From the NCBI RefSeq assembly GCF_035083965.1, contig NC_089724.1:7976501-8040500 (forward strand): a stretch of DNA of 64,000 nt. The letters run 5' to 3'. This document shows positions 1-10,461 of the stretch, piece after piece. Under the pieces are notes generated by a model that searched no databases, was not told the origin of the DNA, and saw only the letters and a program-made list of their open reading frames with translations. The first letter of the stretch is position 1; every line of letters starts with the position of its first letter. The DNA comes from Branchiostoma lanceolatum. Its lineage: Eukaryota; Chordata; Leptocardii; Amphioxiformes; Branchiostomatidae. A program made the position numbers and the translations under genes.

Positions 1-1688
1 CATGTTTACAGTCTTGTACGAAACACAAGATCGGAGAGTAAAAATTTCATGATCTAACGGCGTGAAATATCAACTAGGTTATTCCCGACATGCTCGTTTG
101 GAACCTTTTGTTCCGCCAGGACCAAGTCGCGAGCTCGAAATCGCAAATTTGACTGAATTTAAGAGATTTACAGCTAGTTTGCATGTTACCTGGCTAGCTT
201 GAGATCTTCCTGGACACAATTGTCAGTGTTAAAATCGCGACCGTGCCGGGATTTATCCCAGAAGTAGGAATAATCTGTTGGGAAAAAAGCTGGAAAGACG
301 GCAAAACATGTCCGCCCGAGTGACGCACTCAAATAGTCTCACACCACAGTTTTCTTTGACGTCATCATTCGATCCTAGAGAGTAACTCAGTAAACGAACC
401 GTAAAATAGACAACGATGAATGCTGAGATAGTGCTTAAATATTGAGCACTGTTTGATTCCTTTGTCAACAAAAGTCATCACGTCATTTCGCAGTAGTATT
501 GTTGTAGTACTAGTATTCAGTATTCACAATAATCCCAAGCCGATATATTACCGAACTCCGGTTGGAGATAACGTTCAGTGTAAACTTTGCACAAGTTAAA
601 AATCAAACAGGGAGCGAGCTGTTTTCCCAAGAAGACGAAGGGGCAACTTAGCTTGAAATGGAGACCTCTTTTTTTCCGTTTAGAATCCCACGGAATTGTG
701 ATATTCAATGTTTGATGGAAACTGCAGTTCAAAATATTTTCGCCAGATGGGGCAATTGTACGGTGATCAATTGGGTGGTACTGAAAGGCCTTCCTGTGAC
801 GAAAATATGGTACTGCAACCCGAGGAACACAATATGATATGTGGAAACTTCATAAAAGGTTGAAAGCAGAGACGTGTGTATTTCTTGATGGTTCCTTAAT
901 CTTTCAGTTAACAATATTTTCCACTTTTATGATCACTGATCAAAACTATATCATGGTGATGCCAATGCAAGGCACATTTACAAAGGCTGCACTTGACTCA
1001 ATAGGAATTAGCAAACAAGTACACATAATGTACTGGATCATTTTCCCAGCCTTTATAATTGCTAGAAAAGGCACATGACTTGACATAACGTTAAATGTTG
1101 GAACCTGATGTTGAAATTCTCAAATGTGGTATGGCTATGGTATAAACTACATAAGCTATTCCTGCACTGGAAAAAGAGGGGGAAAGTGGGGGGAAAAGAG
1201 AAACATGATTTCCCAAAGTGTTCTATGCATCTCCACCTTTATTGCAGTATTCTTACAAAAGTATAATTCCAATGTCAAGTGGAGGCCACAAGTATTTAAC
1301 ACTATCACAGACCATCTGTGTTCTTTGTCCTACCTACTGTATGATATTGTATAAAGGAAATCCATGTAGAAAACCTTGCACCAGTCATTCTACTGGAGTA
1401 GCCAGAGCTGTGGTCAGTCTTGTCTGTTGCTCATTTGTCTTCTGCACCCTTCAGCCACCCCCCAAGGTGTTACTGATCCATCCCCAAGTCAGATATGATG
1501 GCAAGAGGAGTATAAATGTTTTGAAGGTCTAGTTTTATTTCTTCGCATCTATATGACAGTATGTATCAAAAAGGATCTGTAAATAATTCAGGTAACGTTA
1601 TACCCTCCCAAAACCTTTTGTATGTAGGTTTATGTCAAAATTTTGATATTCAAAACTCAGGTTAACAGGATTGATGTGAAATGTATAC
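1..1688. other. No gene recognised; sparse unique sequence
   Basis: I see no exon with good splice sites and no protein I recognise here on either strand. The reading frames present are short and look like chance. The only candidate signal is a minus-strand poly(A) hexamer near 1534 that could end the GTF2H1 transcript. Confidence 0.5.
1534..1539 (-). terminator. Candidate poly(A) signal of GTF2H1
   Basis: The plus-strand bases tttatt read AATAAA on the minus strand, about 550 bases past the GTF2H1 stop codon. It is the first canonical hexamer I find downstream. A MITE lies between it and the stop, so an earlier variant signal is possible. Confidence 0.3.
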
Positions 1689-2020
1689 ATGAATTTGAAC
1701 AACACAAACTGATGTCATCATAGGGGGATTTTACTCACAAACTGCCATGTCATCGGGTTTGGGGAATGTCATTCAAATGCGATTACATTATGCGTTTCCG
1801 GATATCGCTATAAAATGCTTCCTCACTTGCGTAAAATACCAAGAAAAACAGCATATTTTGTACTGTCGTTAATCAGTCAGGGCACAGATTGTAATCAAAC
1901 ACCTGCTTCTTCTAGGTTTGGTGAATGTCGTTCGAACACGTTCGAACATGCGCGATGACATGACACTTTGTGAGTAAAATCCCCCCTATAATGACATCAG
2001 TTTGTGTAGTTCAAATTCAT
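1689..2020. repeat. Palindromic MITE, about 332 bp
   Basis: The two ends are inverted copies of each other. The left arm has atgaatttgaac followed by cacaaactgatgtcat, then a G-rich run and attttactcacaaa. The right arm carries the reverse complement with few differences and ends in gttcaaattcat. The arms are about 60 bases with a unique centre and no coding capacity, which fits a non-autonomous DNA transposon. It lies just downstream of the GTF2H1 stop, probably in the 3' UTR. Confidence 0.75.
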
Positions 2021-2091
2021 CTATTCTGATTTTACTGAAGTCCACCATGTTCCGGAAGAGTTCTATTGCTATTGGTCAGGCAGTCTGCCTG

Positions 2092-5000
2092 TCAGGGTCT
2101 CCCACCACGTTTTTTACTCCACGTGGCGAATTTTCTTTCCGCATTGCTAATCATCTCTGCCAGGTGGTCCGTCAACTGTGAAGGAAAAAAAAAAGAACAG
2201 GATGAAACCTTGGGAAAATATGTCAAAAAATGTGTCAAGAGAAGTTTCTTTAGTAGATTAGTTCTAACACCACCAGTAACAGTTTTTCATGAATAAACAA
2301 AGGCACAAACATGTAAAATAATTTGATATCTATTCTCAAAGCTTTTCTTTTATAATACCTTGCAAGCATTAAAAGATGTCCCAGTATGACATAAGATTCT
2401 GGTACTTTGCAGAAAGAGAATCCTATGACAATAGTATGTAGTGCCATACAGTAATATCATAGTGGCAGAAAGCAAGTCAAATATTTTCTAACATTTGTAG
2501 GCAGATGTTGACTTCTGAGTTTATCCTGGAACGGCGACATTTTGGTGGTCTGGAATCTCCGGAGCGTCTCCTTCATCCTGACGACCTTCTCCTCCAGCGC
2601 GGGCGTGGTGACGGGGAAACACTGCCAGAAGTGTCGCAGCAGCTCCGCCAGCGCCGCGTACAGGGACTGCAGCTCATCCTGCAGGTCTTTCGGTATCAGC
2701 TCTGGTACAGGAAAAGCATAACAGTCAAGAGAAACGTTGATGAAGGTTAGACATCCAGGTAATAAGATAGCAGTTACTCAAGCAGCTGGATATGATTTTG
2801 GAAATGGTCAGACGTTTCAAGTAGCATCCACTTCTTTTCGTCAGTGACAATGAGCAAGATTTTTTGATCAGCAGGTTTTAAATCTAGCACCTAAACTCAC
2901 AGAATGTAACTTTGACAGAACTGGATAAGATACGCCAAAATAGCAGTTACTCAAGCAACTGGATATGATTTTGGAAATGGTCAGACGTTTCAAGTCACAT
3001 ACTACTTTTCGTCAGTGACACTGAGCGAGATTTTTTGATCAGCAGATTTTTTAACCAAAGAGAGAGTCTGCCTCTCTCACAAAATTACTTATCTTGATCT
3101 ACACGGAAAATGACTAAAACTGATTAATCTTTATCTACACAGTTGAACTCCGTATCGGCTTTTTAGCGAATGCCCACAAACGCCCACTCTGGCGAAGTCC
3201 GCGCTGCACGAATCTAATTTTTTGCTCGGAATATGTTCAGGTTGTGCTCCCATTAATCAATCCTTAGTTTCAAGTCAATCCATCGATCTGAAGTTAGATA
3301 AAGCGAACTTGAAGATTCTTACCTGGCTTTTAAGCGAATGCCCAGCAAAAAAGGCTTTTTAGCGAATGCCAACTATATCAGCCAAAATATTGGCTATCGT
3401 GACACGGGCGCTACATCTAACACCATAAACATGTTCAACAAGTTGTCCCCTGAATGTGTACTCAGTTTCCGTGCTGTACACGCCTGTAAAGTCACTTTAT
3501 TTTACAAAATACACGGCGTGGGAATCCACGGCCCCGGACGTAGAAATCCAATTTGGCAGCTCATTTGCTGCTTCTACCCCGTATACGTGCCGCGGGCCGC
3601 GCCGTGTATTTCGTAAAATAAAGTGACTTTACAACCGTCCCGTTGAACTCCACACAGGTCCTTGGATATCAGTTCAGGAAAAATATATCAGTCAAGAGAA
3701 AGTTTGCCTCTCCCATAAAATTATACCTAACCCTAATTTATACAGTTGAGCACGACACAGAGACGCCATACTTGACACAATTGACTGCGACACAACAAAA
3801 ATGGACAAAACCGAGACCTAAACCATGGAACATAACTTTGACATAACTTTAACATAAACATGAGATGAAGAAAGTCTTACCTTTCAAACTCTGCTGCATG
3901 CCTGTCTGCATGAGGACCCCTCCTGGTGACAGCTCAGCTGTGACAGAGGCAGCCAGGCTGCTCGGTAGAACCTGTATCACACGGCATGGTCATAGTGAAC
4001 ATCATTGTGGTGATATACTTGCGTGAATCTCATGTCCCTTTGGTCATGCACCAGAAGTCATGCTCTCTGATAAAGGCCAATTACTTACATGTTTACTTTC
4101 TTCAAGATACATATTTGTTTAATACTTTTGACAAATATATTACCTAGATACCAAAGGTTCTCATTAGGGGAAGGGCTAGCAACACCTCCCTGTAGAAATG
4201 TAACCTGGGTACACGCTAACGTTCGATCCTTTAGCAAGCGAAGCGATTGAGCCAGCGGTTACTACAGAGGATGGTACCCAGGTTAGTAGAATGAAATATA
4301 TCCTGCTACAGAAACAGCAAAGAAACTTGCTGACCTATGTACCACTTGGCACTACAAGGTGAACAACGATCACAGTCTGTTGACTCACATTGGTTAAGTC
4401 TGCCTGGTATCCCCCTATCTCCTGTTTGATGTGTTGTGTTGCCCGGTGGATGTCCTGACTGGTGGTGTACTCCCCCTGTTGTATAGCGGACGGCCCCTGG
4501 AGGTACCTGTCAGCCCCCGTCAGGGACAGGGGAGGGGCGGAGCTTGATGAGGACTCCCCCAGGTCTTCATATGATATTGCATCTCTTAATCTTGCCTGGA
4601 ATACATACAAAAACTTGTCATTAATTAATAGGTATTGCAGCAGCTAACAACACAGTCTGCAGTTTGATAAAAAGTCACATGGGGGAGCACTTTACCTAAT
4701 TGTAGAGAAATTTTGCTGGATGTGTATGCAGATATTTTGCCAAACTTCTATCACTTTAAAAGTAACTTTAATTTCTGTCCCTCTAAAAGCCAAACAATTC
4801 ACAAAACACTTTAACCTTTAGCACTCTGAAGTAGCCGTTTGGCACCCCATTCCCTATTGGTGTCAGAGTTAGGCAGCAGGGAGAAGGTTAATAATTTTGT
4901 GTCATTTACACTAACAAATGAACAATGGTAACATAGCCACCTTTAGCCATAAACTACAATGACACACAAGAAAGAATTATGCTCCACTCTCAGTTTGTGC

Positions 5001-8000
5001 ACTGACCTTTTTTGATGGTGGCCCTAATGAGTGAGACAGCACACTTGAGGAGTTACTGTTGTCACCTGAACTACCTAAACCTAACGATAAGATGTCTTCT
5101 TCTGAAGACCTGGAATGGTAGAAGTAAAGGGTAATAGTCTTTCAATATACGTTGATGAAGGCTAGACATCCAGGTAGTAAGATACGCCAAAAATAGTTGC
5201 TCAAGCAACTGGATAAGATTTTGAAACAGTCAGACGTTTCAGACAGCATCCGCTGTCACTGACGAAAGATAGCGGATGCTGTCTGAAACATCTGACTGTT
5301 TCAAAATCTTATCCAGTTGCTTGAGTAACTATATTTGGCGTGTCTTTCAATATAGTTGCAACAAGTTGTTACACAATTGTTATCACCATAAACTTAGAAG
5401 GACGGAGGCCGACGATGAAATGAGTGTGAAAATTGCGATGATACACAGTATGACAAATTTCATTTATTCATTCATCTAAGGAAGTGGCTATTGTATTGAC
5501 AGGATGATCCTGTCAACAGTAGAAAAAAGTGCACCGTTGCAAATTTTTCAACTGCTGACAGGATCATCCTGTCAACAGTGCAAAGTTTTCTACTGCTGAC
5601 AGGATCATCCTGTCAACAGCATCAGGCTTCTTTATTGCTAGAAGAAGGTACCTCTAATTATATAAATGCTAAGTTAAGTCAAACCTGTACGAGTGACCAC
5701 CTCTACATAAGGACCAGTTGGCCAAGCCGCCAATGTGACCACTTTTTGTTGGTCCCTTTGATAATTTTTCCTATTGACACTAGCATAAAGTACCCTGTCT
5801 ATAGTGAAGACCTGTCCACATAGAACAGATCTTATTGATCCCCTAAGTGGTCTTCTTGGGCAGTTTTGACAGTGTGTTTTGTACCTTTTATTCCTACATG
5901 CCTCCAGGACCATGGTACTGTGGTAGTTAAACCTCCTGATGATAGCCTGGTTCACTGAGTGTTTGGGGGCAGTACTTGTGTCGGATGACTTATTGCCATA
6001 TCCCTGTGGAGAAAAACATCAGGATGAGACACTACAGTCTGCAATGCTAACCAAGTAGGTAAGGGAACATACTTAGATTGGTGAACTTTAGTATTACTTA
6101 CATCCTGAAATTTTGTATAGAGGCCAGATATGCTTTCTGTAAAGAGTAATACAGAGAAGTACATCGTCAGGCTACCCCTACGACTGAGTACTGTAAACAC
6201 AGAAATATTTTGCGGTGGCTTTATGTTTGCGTTTTTTGCGGAGCACTCTGCTGTTTCTGACTGGCTGTCCGTAAAGCCGCTAGTTTTCCCATTATGGGAC
6301 TGAAGCGCTTTGTTTCAAACACAAACCTAAAACCAACGCAAACATTCCATTTTCTCCCTACCGCGAAATTAAATTCCTGCAAACATTTCTGAATTTCCAG
6401 TAGCTACGGAATGGATGAATGGGATAAAGAAACTTCATTTATTTTTCATTAGTTTATTCAACCACTCACATTACTGCATTGTGCATTTGCTTATCTTACA
6501 GGGCATCACCCAATCTTACCTCATCTTTGATAAAAGATGTTTCATCTAAAGATTCTAAGTCCAGGAAGGAGTCCTTGACCTTGTCCTGTATGATCTGGTG
6601 TAAATCTGAAAGATAAAATGTTTGATAAAAGACCTACAGGCAAAACACACAAAAGGACAAGAAATAAGTGGGCTGGGAAAATAACCTACTAGTATTAGCA
6701 TGTCGCATGTCAGCTAAGCCACAAATCAACACTAAAAAGTAACTCAACATCCTTTCTTTTGACAAAATTTTATCCATCTCAGGCAAGAAAATTGGTTGCT
6801 GACTTTTTAGAGACAAGCTGAATCCATGATGACACAAAAGATTTTAGCTATCCATAGGAAACATTTTTAATTTGTTCAAGTGAGATTAAAAAAAACTTTG
6901 TCTACACTACTGTAACAGAACCCCTCACCTACCTTTCTCGTCGTTCTTGGCGCAGTCGGAGAACAGGTCCTTGCCGTGGTTGATCCTGTCCCTGTGGAAG
7001 TAGTGCGACTGGAAGAACCTTGTCCAGAACTCCTTCTCACTCAGGTTGTGGGGCACGTTCTCAGCATGGGTTTTCTTCACTGTTCAAAACAGAATTGTAC
7101 ACAATCATGATTCCAAAAAATAACACCTAAAAAGTATAGGTAGGATGAGGAAATGGCTGGCATGATTCTTCTCTGGAAACCAAAAGAGAGCCGCAGACAT
7201 TGTTGTCCTTCTTCGACAATTAAGAAGGTAATTGAGGAGGACATAGGACTTCAGGATGATGAACTTCACTCTGCTCGACAGAAACTGGCGTCACCTCACT
7301 GAGGATGAACTAAACTGTGACGATGTTACCCAGGTAGGATGGCCTGGGTAACATCCCATTACTCCCTCCCACCCACTGGCTGACACACGAGACCCAGACT
7401 ATTGCTGAGACAGAATAATTTTCTTCACTTTGCTTTCTTAACAGCGTGCATCTTTTGAAACCTTTATTACTACGGTATTGTATTGCAGTAAGGCAGTACA
7501 GACAATCTTGAGATGAAAGAAAATGATTTCAAGCTTTTAAACTTCTTTGACATCACTGACCATTCATCTACACACATTACAGAAAAAGAGGGAACCTTCG
7601 TCTTTCACTGTCTCAGAAAAAGAAGGGTTAGCATCTAGACTAGAGCAGACACATGCTATGTTGTTCTACATTATTTGTCTGTCCTTTTCATATTACATAC
7701 CTGCAATTAGCCCACGGGCCCAAATTTGCAATAAACCCATTATTATAGAACACTCCCATGTAAGGTGACTGACCTGCAGGGTAAGTTTTGAAGATGGAGG
7801 CTATGATGTCAGCTGTGAGGTTGTACTTGATGCCGTTACAGCCGTCACTCTGGGGCCGGATGTCAGCCTGGGGGGAAACATGGACTGGGAGGTGAGAGAC
7901 TGGTAGGGGGGGGGGGGGGGTGGCACTGAGTCAGAGATGGAAAGACAGTAGCCTCCATAGCAGGCTCTCTGGGCCTTTTTTTTGGCTTATAATACACTTT

Positions 8001-10228
8001 TTGCTGGGTTGTTTGTGCAGCCGACCCGTAGTCTACGCTATTGCTACGGGTCGGCTGAACAAATGATGCAGTACAAAAATAAGTCAACAGCAAAAAAAGT
8101 GTATTATAAGCCCCAAAAAAGGCCCAGAGAGCCTGCTATGGAGGCTAGGAAGAGAGAAAACATTGGCTAATCAGCAAAAGAATAAAAGCAAAGAGATCAA
8201 TATGAAAAATTCTACAGAAAGCGAGCAAAAAGAGAGAGAATTGAAAGCCACAAAATGAAACACAATGATTTTACCGGTAATACAGTTCGTGTACCTCATT
8301 CATAATATAATTCAAGGTTATAACCAATCAGATACTGTGAAAACTCACCAAGAACGAGGCAGAAACTCCAATATCCTGACTCCCTTTGGTTGCATTTGTC
8401 TGTTTTGTCTGCAATAACAAAGGAAGATAAGATAGGAATGGTAATTTACATAAACAATCCTTAAATTTCAGAAGAACATGTAGGATTATCACCTTTGGCA
8501 ACACAAAAACATGGGACAATATATATCACATAGTAGTATTTCATACATCACCACCCATGGTATAAGGTGCACAGATTTTGGATGGTTCCAATATGGAGAT
8601 GTGTATTTTACCTGTGCCCTGTTGGTCCAGAACTCCTCTGCTGTGATAACTCCACTCACGACTAAGTCTTTGTACAGTTGAAACAGCTGTGGATCTTCCT
8701 GTAGAAGTCTAGAACACAAGCAAGCAAAACAAGCATTGATGAATTACTACACACAAGAAAACAAAATGTGCTTTCCTTGGCCAATGGTTGTCCATCAAAG
8801 TCAAAGTTCGTTCCCGCACCAGACGGTGCATAGGGCGGCACCCATCTCCGTTTCAATAGCCCTTGGGCCACACAACTTTGCGCAATCACAACAGCAGGGG
8901 CTATAGCTAGTTCACTGATAGAGGTGTGTGTTCAACTGCCATACTTTTTGAGTTTCCCAAATGCTGAGTGCTAAGCAGAGAAAGCAGTATGTACGATTTT
9001 TAAAGTTTTTGGTATTACTCAGCCGGGGATCGAACTCACGACCTACGGTATACAAGGCATGATTGTACGTAGTGGACATAAATTATGCCTCATTCCATTC
9101 TTGGTAAGCTTTTTTATTCAAAACAACTCCTTACCTGTTCTTCTCCTCTAGTTCCTTGTTGACCTGGCTCTTAAACCTGGGAAGCAGCTGCTGGAGTAGT
9201 TCCTTCACAGCGTCGCGATCCTTCAGCTGCTCAGGGTTCCCCTCGGGGCTGTTGAAGTGGAAGTTACACGTGTCGCCCGTGTGAAGAACCAGCTGTAACT
9301 GGATCTTAGCTTTTCCCTCTGGGCTGATCTTCTGGGCTGGAGGGAGAGGATGGTGATATTAATTTGTGTCAGGTCAACGTTAGCATACTACATCATAGTA
9401 CATGTCGCATTAACCGGCATTGACACTGGCATGATATGAAATAGGATATCATACGTACACTCTAATTAGGAAATTCAGAATTTCAAAATGATCCTGTTAG
9501 CAGTGCAATTTTTTCTACTGCTGACAGGATCATCATAAATAAAATGAAAATAATCCTGTCAACAGTGCAATTTTTCTATTGTTGACAGTTTCATCCTGTC
9601 AACAGTCACTTCCCTTTTTCTTGTGCAGCTGACAGGAGGTTCCTGTCAATAAGACTTTTTCTTGCACTATTGACAGAAAGTGCTATGAACCAATTAGAAG
9701 CTAAGAAATGCAGCCAATCAGAAAGAGTTTTATTTACCGGTATTTGTTTTATCTTATCGTCAATGAGAGCAAAATTCAGCAAGTAGAGCACTTCCATTTC
9801 AAGCGTTTTAGGTTTGGTACTGATACGCCTTTATAATAGAAGATGCTCTTCAAGTCCAACCAAGGTTCAACGTAAAAAATTAAAGTTATCAAATTATTTG
9901 TGAAAATAGCAGAATTTTTTATAACGGTACTTGCATGACCATTTCAGGTGCAATTCCAATGACCAGTGTTTTAAATACAGTAAGACTTCACAGCTTCACT
10001 TTTTACAGATCTTCACAAATTATCGTCCGACTAAAGACTGATATATCTGGTTTGTAAAGTTCCCGGCGGCTTACATCGGATATCTGCATAGTTGTGGCTG
10101 ACCCCCAGTCTCTCCCCGGCACTGTTAGCGCTCCACGCCAGCCGTTCCCCCATCAGGAAAAGCGTCCCTTCGACTTTCTTGTGCCGCACGTGGCTTACCA
10201 TCAACAGCACGTCCTCTGAACGAGACAT
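2092..10228 (-). CDS. GTF2H1: TFIIH core subunit 1 (p62), 13 coding exons, 550 aa
   Basis: Core TFIIH subunit acting in RNA polymerase II initiation and nucleotide excision repair in the nucleus. Coding exons in transcript order: 10228-10075, 9336-9135, 8708-8612, 8408-8349, 7867-7774, 7079-6933, 6605-6520, 6003-5885, 5109-5007, 4595-4389, 3971-3881, 2701-2493, 2175-2092. All introns are GT-AG and the phases join into one 1,653-base frame of 550 codons plus stop; the human protein is 548 aa. Exon 1 begins MSRSEDVLL and encodes the PH domain (about residues 1-105). BSD-type motifs are visible as EEFWTNR (143-149) and [12 protein letters not shown] (219-230). The C-terminal helices include [12 protein letters not shown]. 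The least typical splice site is the exon 12 donor (GTTAGA). The start is the first in-frame ATG. Confidence 0.96.
2735..3035. repeat. Two copies of the TCAAGCAACTGGAT hairpin repeat
   Basis: The motif gttactcaagcaactggat followed by gattttggaaatggtcagac occurs at about 2735-2855 and again at about 2928-3030, in the same orientation inside GTF2H1 intron 11. Related, more palindromic copies lie near 5150, 37745 and 43187. It looks like a short non-autonomous element family. These two copies have lost the mirrored half. Confidence 0.6.
3485..3633. repeat. Hairpin MITE, 149 bp
   Basis: The ends are inverted copies of about 34 bases: tgtaaagtcactttatttta at the left and its complement at the right, followed inward by caaaatacacggcg against cgccgtgtatttcg. 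The centre is about 80 bases. It lies in GTF2H1 intron 11 and has no coding capacity. Confidence 0.75.
4805..4893. repeat. Short TTAACCTT-ended repeat, copy 1
   Basis: About 85 bases beginning with ttaacctttagcactctga and ending in agggagaaggttaa. The same unit, in either orientation, occurs at about 13465, 31153, 43924, 60456 and 60757. The ends form an imperfect inverted repeat (TTAACCTT and AAGGTTAA), which fits a very small MITE. Confidence 0.65.
5150..5345. repeat. TCAAGCAACTGGAT hairpin repeat, full palindromic copy
   Basis: The left half runs from a gatgaaggctagacatccag start through gttgctcaagcaactggata and cagacgtttcagacagcatc. The right half carries the reverse complement, ending at about 5340 with tatttggcgtgtc. 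The two halves meet at a short centre near 5262. It lies in GTF2H1 intron 8. Confidence 0.75.
5491..5620. repeat. Array of self-complementary GACAGGATNATCCTGTC units
   Basis: Three tandem units of about 40 bases. Each has a palindromic core (gacaggatgatcctgtc or gacaggatcatcctgtc) followed by aacagt and an A- or T-rich spacer such as gcaaattttt. Related clusters occur near 9487, 10693, 10936, 11300, 22290 and 22640. It lies in GTF2H1 intron 8. Confidence 0.75.
6190..6402. repeat. CTGTAAATGCAGAAATGTT MITE family copy
   Basis: Starts ctgtaaacacagaaat, has gcggtggctttatgtttgcg inside the left end and ends with gcaaacatttctgaatttcc. The internal section shows the family signature of attccattttctccctaccg and a gcgaaattaaa block. 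At least nine other copies are in the window. Non-coding; GTF2H1 intron 7. Confidence 0.75.
7195..7330. repeat. Dispersed repeat; uninterrupted relative of the copy at 32.05 kb
   Basis: The segment containing gaaggtaattgaggagga, cttcaggatgatgaac and gcgtcacctcactgaggat resembles the sequence split around the hAT-like insertion at 32111-32556. Here it is continuous. The class is unknown. It lies in GTF2H1 intron 5. Confidence 0.5.
7949..8147. repeat. Palindromic MITE, about 199 bp
   Basis: Left end tagcctccatagcaggctct, then ctgggcc and ggcttataatacacttttt. The right end is the inverse, with cctgctatggaggcta at the tip. An inner palindrome of ccgacccgtag and ctacgggtcgg sits in the centre. 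No coding capacity; GTF2H1 intron 4. A poly-G run at about 7907-7920 lies just outside it. Confidence 0.75.
8790..9065 (-). repeat. tRNA-derived SINE, copy 1
   Basis: Read on the minus strand it starts with a tRNA-like head (box B-like gagttcgatcccc near 9025) and continues into a tRNA-unrelated body containing ctgctttctctgcttagcac and ggtgccgccctatgcac. A second copy lies at 43372-43650 in the same orientation. It lies in GTF2H1 intron 2. Confidence 0.65.
9487..9690. repeat. GACAGGATNATCCTGTC unit cluster
   Basis: Several degenerate units: atcctgtcaacagtgcaatt, ctgctgacaggatcatca, ttgacagtttcatcctgtca and cagctgacaggaggttcctg. The spacers are T-rich or A-rich as in the other clusters. It lies in GTF2H1 intron 1. 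Confidence 0.65.
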
Positions 10229-10461
10229 AATTGCTTCTGTGTTCGTTAAAATCAATGTAAATACAGCAGCGTTACAAGTTTTGACACTTTCAGGCGGCCA
10301 TCTTGGAAATGTTGATGATAATTTTGTTGTCGTAAAACGGTTATAACACGTTGTGGTGAACTTTCCGATTTTACGACATTAGCCGGGCACGCTACTGAGA
10401 TTGTACGACAGTACCGCAAAACGATGTTTCCTCAGCAACCGGCGACAACAACAAAGCAAAG
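10229..10461. promoter_or_regulatory. Bidirectional promoter region of GTF2H1 and PIFO
   Basis: Only 233 bases separate the two start codons, which point away from each other, so both 5' UTRs and the promoter must lie in or near it. Visible sites are an X-box at 10426-10439 near the PIFO start and a YY1-like CCAAGATGGCCGCC on the minus strand at 10293-10306 near the GTF2H1 start. I see no TATA box. Confidence 0.75.
10426..10439 (+). promoter_or_regulatory. X-box (RFX site) of PIFO
   Basis: GTTTCC-TC-AGCAAC fits the X-box consensus RYYNYY-N(1-3)-RRNRAC at every position. It lies 23 bases upstream of the PIFO start codon. RFX factors drive ciliary genes through such sites, and PIFO is a ciliary gene, so the context supports function. 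Binding itself is inferred. Confidence 0.65.

Noticed and set aside
3485-3633. microRNA precursor
   Set aside because: Long matching arms with a large centre and GC-rich core fit a MITE; nothing indicates Drosha or Dicer processing.
5491-5620. CRISPR-like array
   Set aside because: The units are self-complementary with near-constant A/T-rich spacers in an animal intron; there are no unique spacers and no cas genes.
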